From positions 372,001 to 436,000 of the forward strand of contig OY969912.1 of NCBI GenBank assembly GCA_963704505.1: a stretch of DNA of 64,000 nt, read 5' to 3'. Each line of letters opens with the position of its first letter. The stretch's first letter is position 1. The notes under the pieces are model-generated. The model did no database searches and was not told the DNA's origin. It worked only from the letters and a program-made list of their open reading frames with translations. The translations under genes and the position numbers were made by a program. Below, in pieces: positions 60,649 to 64,000 of this stretch. The stretch is from VRUE01 sp963704505. Lineage in GTDB: Bacteria; Actinomycetota; Thermoleophilia; Solirubrobacterales; 70-9.

Positions 60649-61713
60649 ATGCGCGCCCTCTCCGCAGTGGTCCTCGCCGCAGCCCTGCCCCTGCTGCTCC
60701 TGACCGACGCCGGTAGCGCCGCCGCGGGCGGGCCCTCATACGCTCGCAAGGGGGTCGTCCATGCCTGCGTCGACTCGCAGGGCGCCCACAGAGGGGCGCT
60801 GCGACTGGTCAAGGGCCGGCGCTGCCACCGCGGCGAGCGACGCTTCAGCTGGATCGTGACCCCACTGCCCGGATCGCCGGGGCAGACCGGCTCACAGGGC
60901 CAGCAGGGCTTGCCCGGCGCCGCAGGGACACCAGGTTCTCCCGGAGACACGGGGGCGGGCGGCTCTGAGGGCCCCGAAGGCCCGGCCGGCCAGAATGGCC
61001 CGCCGGGTGCCGAAGGACAGCCCGGCAAAGCGGGCGCGGAAGGAAAACAGGGAGCCCAGGGGGAGCAGGGCATCCAAGGAAAACCGGGGGCCGAAGGGCC
61101 ACCCGGGCCGATCGACGAAGCCTTGAAAAACCTGCTCGAAGCTCAGGGAAAAGCGATCGAAGGGCTGACCAAACAGCTCGAATCGGTGACGGCGACGCTG
61201 AACGGCCGCGTCGACTCGCTGGAAGGCACCCTCGGCAAACGAGTTGATTCGCTGGAAGGAACCGTCGAAGGTCTGGACGAAACCCTGAATGGCCGCGTCG
61301 ACTCGCTCGAAGCCGGCCTGGCCGGCTTCGAAGGGAAACTGAACACCCGGGTCGACTCGCTGGAAACCAACCTGGATGAACGGGTCGACTCGCTCGAAGG
61401 CAGCCTGACCGGCGTCGAAGGGAAACTCAACACGCGGGTCGACTCGCTCGAAGGCACGCTCGGCGGGGTCGTCAAAGAAACGACGAAACTCGCGGGCCTG
61501 ACCGGCGCCGAACTGAATACCGCGGTCAAAACCGCCGCCGGGACCCTGCCGAAAGTCGAAGAACTGTGCACCCAGGCGTCGCTGCTGACGAATCAGTCGA
61601 ACCTGCAGCTCTCGGCCCTGGGCGGTCTCAAACTGGCCGGCCTGATCCCGCTCGAACTGAAACTGACGATTCCTGCGCTGCCCTCGGCGCTGGGCTCCTT
61701 CGCCTGCAAATAG
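60649..61713 (+). CDS. Exported collagen-like protein with RVDSLE coiled-coil stalk
   Basis: A 354-residue protein: signal peptide (residues 1-26), a small Cys domain (VVHACVDSQGAHRGALRLV, GRRCHRGERRFSW), then 27 unbroken Gly-X-Y triplets (residues 75-155), then an alpha-helical stalk with six RVDSLE copies at 187, 198, 216, 234, 245 and 263. Spacings of 11, 18, 18, 11 and 18 fit an 11/7 coiled coil. The C-terminal ~75 residues contain two Cys and a hydrophobic end. Probably a trimeric surface fibre. Confidence 0.87.
   Translation: MRALSAVVLAAALPLLLLTDAGSAAAGGPSYARKGVVHACVDSQGAHRGALRLVKGRRCHRGERRFSWIVTPLPGSPGQTGSQGQQGLPGAAGTPGSPGDTGAGGSEGPEGPAGQNGPPGAEGQPGKAGAEGKQGAQGEQGIQGKPGAEGPPGPIDEALKNLLEAQGKAIEGLTKQLESVTATLNGRVDSLEGTLGKRVDSLEGTVEGLDETLNGRVDSLEAGLAGFEGKLNTRVDSLETNLDERVDSLEGSLTGVEGKLNTRVDSLEGTLGGVVKETTKLAGLTGAELNTAVKTAAGTLPKVEELCTQASLLTNQSNLQLSALGGLKLAGLIPLELKLTIPALPSALGSFACK
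60871..61113 (+). repeat. Collagen-like Gly-X-Y coding repeat
   Basis: Twenty-seven consecutive Gly-X-Y codon triplets with no interruption, rich in Pro, Ala, Gln and Glu at X and Y. Bacterial collagen triple helices of this length are stable when trimerised by a neighbouring coiled coil, as seems present here. Confidence 0.85.
61207..61452 (+). repeat. RVDSLE repeat array
   Basis: Six near-identical copies of a CG(C/G)GT(C/T)GA(C/T)TCGCT(G/C)GAA unit encode RVDSLE at 33- or 54-base spacing. The DNA identity between copies suggests recent expansion by slippage or unequal crossover. Confidence 0.75.
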
Positions 61714-61726
61714 AGCCGGCGAAATA

Positions 61727-61752
61727 GCATCCGGGGATGCCCCGCCGGATGC
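61727..61752 (+). promoter_or_regulatory. Hairpin enclosing the amidotransferase start codon
   Basis: GCATCCGG (61727-61734) pairs with CCGGATGC (61745-61752) around a ten-base loop that contains the ATG at 61737. The right arm contains a second in-frame ATG (61749). It could damp translation. Confidence 0.4.
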
Positions 61753-62444
61753 TCTCGATAGTCCACCAGCCCGACGCCGGGCCCGGGGTCTTCGCCGAGG
61801 CGATCGCCGGCGCCGGCTGGCAGATGGACACCTGGAGCGTCGCCGAGGAGCCCGATCCGCCCGCCGAGCCGCTCGGCTACGAGGCGGTCCTCTGCCTCGG
61901 CGGGGCGGCGCACCCCGACGAGGACAGTGCCCGGCCCTACCTCGCGGTCGAGCGGGAGGTACTGCGCCGCCTGATCGAGGCCGAGGTCCCGCTGCTCGGC
62001 GTCTGTCTCGGCGCCCAGCTCCTGACCCTGGCCGCGGGCGGCTCCGTCCGGCGCATGCCTCGTCCCGAGATCGGCTGGGAGCCGGTGACGCTGACGCCCG
62101 GCGGCGAGGGCGACCCCGTCCTGGCGCCGCTGGCGCCCTCCTTCGAGGCCTTCGAGTGGCACAGCTACGAGTGCGTCCCCCCGCCCGCCGCGGAGACCCT
62201 GGCCGACAGCGGTGCCGGCTGCGCTCAGGCCTTCTCGATCGGCCGCGCGCACGCGATCCAGTTCCACGCCGAGGTCTCCGCCGCCGATGCCCGGCACTGG
62301 ATCGAGGACTACCGCTCCGACCCGGACGCGGTGGCGATCGGGCTCGACGCCGAGGCCCTGCGCGAGGAGACCGCGGCGAAGATCGGCTCCTTCAACGAGC
62401 TCGGGCGTGAGCTCTGCGGGCGCTGGCTGGAACTGGCGGCTTAG
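61737..62444 (+). CDS. Class I glutamine amidotransferase (GMP synthase-like domain)
   Basis: A 235-residue stand-alone amidotransferase. The nucleophile is in LLGVCLGAQLLTLAAGG and the triad His in HAIQFHAEVSAAD. YEAVLCLGGAAHP is the oxyanion strand. Family members release ammonia from glutamine or hydrolyse gamma-glutamyl compounds. ATG 61737 or 61749. The stop overlaps that of the convergent SDR by four bases (62441-62444). Confidence 0.87.
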   Translation: MPRRMLSIVHQPDAGPGVFAEAIAGAGWQMDTWSVAEEPDPPAEPLGYEAVLCLGGAAHPDEDSARPYLAVEREVLRRLIEAEVPLLGVCLGAQLLTLAAGGSVRRMPRPEIGWEPVTLTPGGEGDPVLAPLAPSFEAFEWHSYECVPPPAAETLADSGAGCAQAFSIGRAHAIQFHAEVSAADARHWIEDYRSDPDAVAIGLDAEALREETAAKIGSFNELGRELCGRWLELAA

Positions 62445-63199
62445 TCGACCTGGCCGGGGGTCACGTAGGCGCCGGAGATGCCGCCGTCGACCTGGAAGGC
62501 GGTGGCGGTGACGAAGCTCGAGTCGTCGCTGGCGAGGAAGAGAGCCGCCTTGGCGATCTCCTCGACCTCGCCGAAGCGCCCCATCGGGATGTGGACCAGG
62601 CGCTTCGCGGCGCGTTCGGGGTCCTTGGCGAAGAGCTCCTCGAGCAGCGGCGTGTTGACCGGCCCCGGGCAGAGGGCGTTGACCCGCACGCCGCGGTCGG
62701 CGAACTCGACCCCGAGCTCCCGCGAGAGCGCCAGCACCGCCCCCTTCGAGGCGGTGTAGGAGACCTGCGAGACCGCGGCGCCCATCAGCGCGACGAACGA
62801 GGCGACGTTGATCACCGAGCCCCCGCCGGTGTCCAGCAGATGCGGGATCCCGTGTTTGCAGCAGAAGAAGACGCCACGCAGGTTGACGTCCTGGACCCTC
62901 TGCCAGGACTCGAGCGAGGTCTCGAGGATCGAGCTGTCGTCGGGGGGGTTGATCCCGGCGTTGTTCATCAACACGTCGATGCCGCCGAACTGCCCACGGA
63001 TCTGAGTGAATGCCTCGCGCACCTGCTCCTCGTTGGAGACATCGGCGCGGATCGTCAGCTCACTCGCCGAGCCGCTCTGATCGAGGTCGATGCCGATCAC
63101 CCGCGCCCCGTGCTCGGCGAAGAGCCGCGCGCACTCCGCGCCGATCCCGCTGGCGCTGCCGGTGATCACACACACCTTTCCCTCCAGCCTTCCAGCCAT
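62441..63199 (-). CDS. Short-chain dehydrogenase/reductase
   Basis: A 252-residue SDR. VITGSASGIGAECARLFA, MNNAGINPPDD, NVASFVALMG...YTASK and PGPVNTPLLEEL are the usual motifs. The Asp in VIGIDLDQS after the second strand predicts NAD rather than NADP. GGISGAYVTPGQ is the typical C-terminus. Starts at ATG 63199 inside TGATG with the aldehyde dehydrogenase stop, so the two act in one pathway, perhaps alcohol to aldehyde to acid. Confidence 0.9.
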   Translation of the reverse strand: MAGRLEGKVCVITGSASGIGAECARLFAEHGARVIGIDLDQSGSASELTIRADVSNEEQVREAFTQIRGQFGGIDVLMNNAGINPPDDSSILETSLESWQRVQDVNLRGVFFCCKHGIPHLLDTGGGSVINVASFVALMGAAVSQVSYTASKGAVLALSRELGVEFADRGVRVNALCPGPVNTPLLEELFAKDPERAAKRLVHIPMGRFGEVEEIAKAALFLASDDSSFVTATAFQVDGGISGAYVTPGQVD

Positions 63200-64000
63200 C
63201 AACCCTCCGTTGCGTAGTAGACGTTCTTGACGTCGGTGTAGTGCTCGAGCGCGTCGGGCCCCAGCTCCCGACCCACCCCCGACTGCTTGAAACCGCCGAA
63301 CGGCGTCGAGACCCTCACGGAGGTGTTCGAGTTGATCGAGATCACGCCGGTGTCCAGCGCCCTCGCCACCCGCAGGGCCCGGGCGCCGTCGCCTGTCCAG
63401 ACCGAACCCGAGAGGCCGTAGATCGTGTCGTTGGCAAGTGCGACCGCCTCGCGCTCACCCTCGAACGGGATGACGCAGACGACCGGCCCGAAAATCTCCT
63501 CACGGGCCGCGCGGTCGCCGCTGTCGACAGGTGAGAGCACGGTCGGCGGGAACCAGTAGCCGGGACCCTCGGGGGCGCTGCCGCGAATCGCCATCGGGGC
63601 GCCGTCGGGCACGAATGAGGAGACGGCGTCGCGCTGGCCGGCCGAGATCAACGGGCCCATCTCGGTCTGCTCGTCCAGCGGGTCGCCGACCCGGATGCCC
63701 TCGACCGCCGGCGCCAGGGCGGCCAGGAAATCCTCCAGGGCGGGGCGCTCGACCAGGATCCGCGAGCGGGCGCAACAGTCCTGGCCGGCGTTGCCGAAGA
63801 CCGCCATCGGCGCCGCCGCGGCGGCCGCATCGATGTCGGCGTCGGCGAAGACGACGTTGGCCGACTTGCCGCCGAGCTCGAGCGTCACCCGCTTGATCGT
63901 CTGGGCGGCGCCGGCGGCGATGCCGCGGCCGACCTCGGTCGAGCCGGTGAACGCGATCTTGGCGATGTCGGGATGCTCGACCATGCGTGCGCCGCAGACA
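63199..64000 (-). CDS. Aldehyde dehydrogenase, N-terminus beyond window
   Basis: 266 C-terminal residues of an ALDH are visible and the frame stays open to the right edge. FTGSTEVGRGIA, the base Glu in LELGGKSANVVFADADID, the Cys in GNAGQDCCARSRILVE, REEIFGPVVCVIPF and GGFKQSGVGRELGPDAL place it near betaine-aldehyde/aminobutyraldehyde dehydrogenases. Translationally coupled to the SDR. Confidence 0.92.
   Translation of the reverse strand, partial: VCGARMVEHPDIAKIAFTGSTEVGRGIAAGAAQTIKRVTLELGGKSANVVFADADIDAAAAAAPMAVFGNAGQDCCARSRILVERPALEDFLAALAPAVEGIRVGDPLDEQTEMGPLISAGQRDAVSSFVPDGAPMAIRGSAPEGPGYWFPPTVLSPVDSGDRAAREEIFGPVVCVIPFEGEREAVALANDTIYGLSGSVWTGDGARALRVARALDTGVISINSNTSVRVSTPFGGFKQSGVGRELGPDALEHYTDVKNVYYATEG

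Noticed and set aside
61207..61452. Regular short repeats as a CRISPR array
   Set aside because: The repeats lie in frame inside a gene, encode RVDSLE, and the spacing is 33 or 54 bases without unique spacers; no cas gene is present.

Overview
The window is about 70% GC, densely coded and free of insertion sequences, phage genes or CRISPR. GTG and TTG starts are common, most neighbours are separated by a few bases or overlap, and no gene-free stretch exceeds about 255 bases. Together with a eukaryote-like isoleucyl-tRNA synthetase, an ECF sigma/anti-sigma pair, Cys-pair beta-propeller proteins and several 2-hydroxyacid, aldehyde and short-chain dehydrogenases, this points to a free-living soil-type actinobacterium. 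My best guess is Thermoleophilia/Solirubrobacterales; that placement is inference.

Layout. 1-10 kb: ileS (C-terminus cut by the window edge), two small unknowns, an SDR, then a two-gene unit of benzoylformate decarboxylase (mdlC-like) and a giant FAD/Fe-S 2-hydroxyacid dehydrogenase. 9.6-18.8 kb: secreted proteins (M15-like peptidase, lipoprotein, three-repeat exported protein, SpoIID/LytB protein), fumC, an aldehyde dehydrogenase, a membrane EEP hydrolase and a CrtC/tocopherol-cyclase-like protein. 18.8-27.8 kb: ychF-PAP2, a BtrH-like protein, a Nei-like DNA glycosylase, methylmalonyl-CoA epimerase, DUF1385, rarA, a second aldehyde dehydrogenase and a GNAT enzyme with a tiny membrane protein.

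27.8-34.9 kb is a tetrapyrrole/cytochrome unit on the + strand: ccmA-ccmB-ccmC-ccmD-like-hemA-hemC-cobA/hemD fusion-birA. It joins haem export/cytochrome c maturation to the glutamate pathway to uroporphyrinogen III and sirohaem/cobalamin precursors. A dyad-symmetric sequence is present in two inverted copies around the hemA-hemC junction. 34.7-41.4 kb: a helicase with a ~95-residue Asp/Glu/Ser insert ahead of its Walker A motif, a TlpA-type lipoprotein, an NfeD-slipin pair, a GalT-like enzyme probably started at CTG, and tRNA-Arg(CCT).

41.5-51.1 kb is the most distinctive block. A TolB-like protein and three other exported proteins, three of them with exactly seven repeats of three different families, surround an ECF sigma factor and its membrane anti-sigma partner. 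An alpha/beta-hydrolase-LuxR fusion and a methyltransferase also lie here. The rest holds a SprT-like metalloprotein, FAD enzymes, an RsbW-like kinase, a regulator with two TetR modules and a winged helix, an EamA transporter divergent from a CGNR-type regulator with an operator-like dyad between them, NUDIX and DHFR-fold enzymes, SDRs, a collagen-like/coiled-coil exported protein, an amidotransferase and a partial aldehyde dehydrogenase at the right edge.
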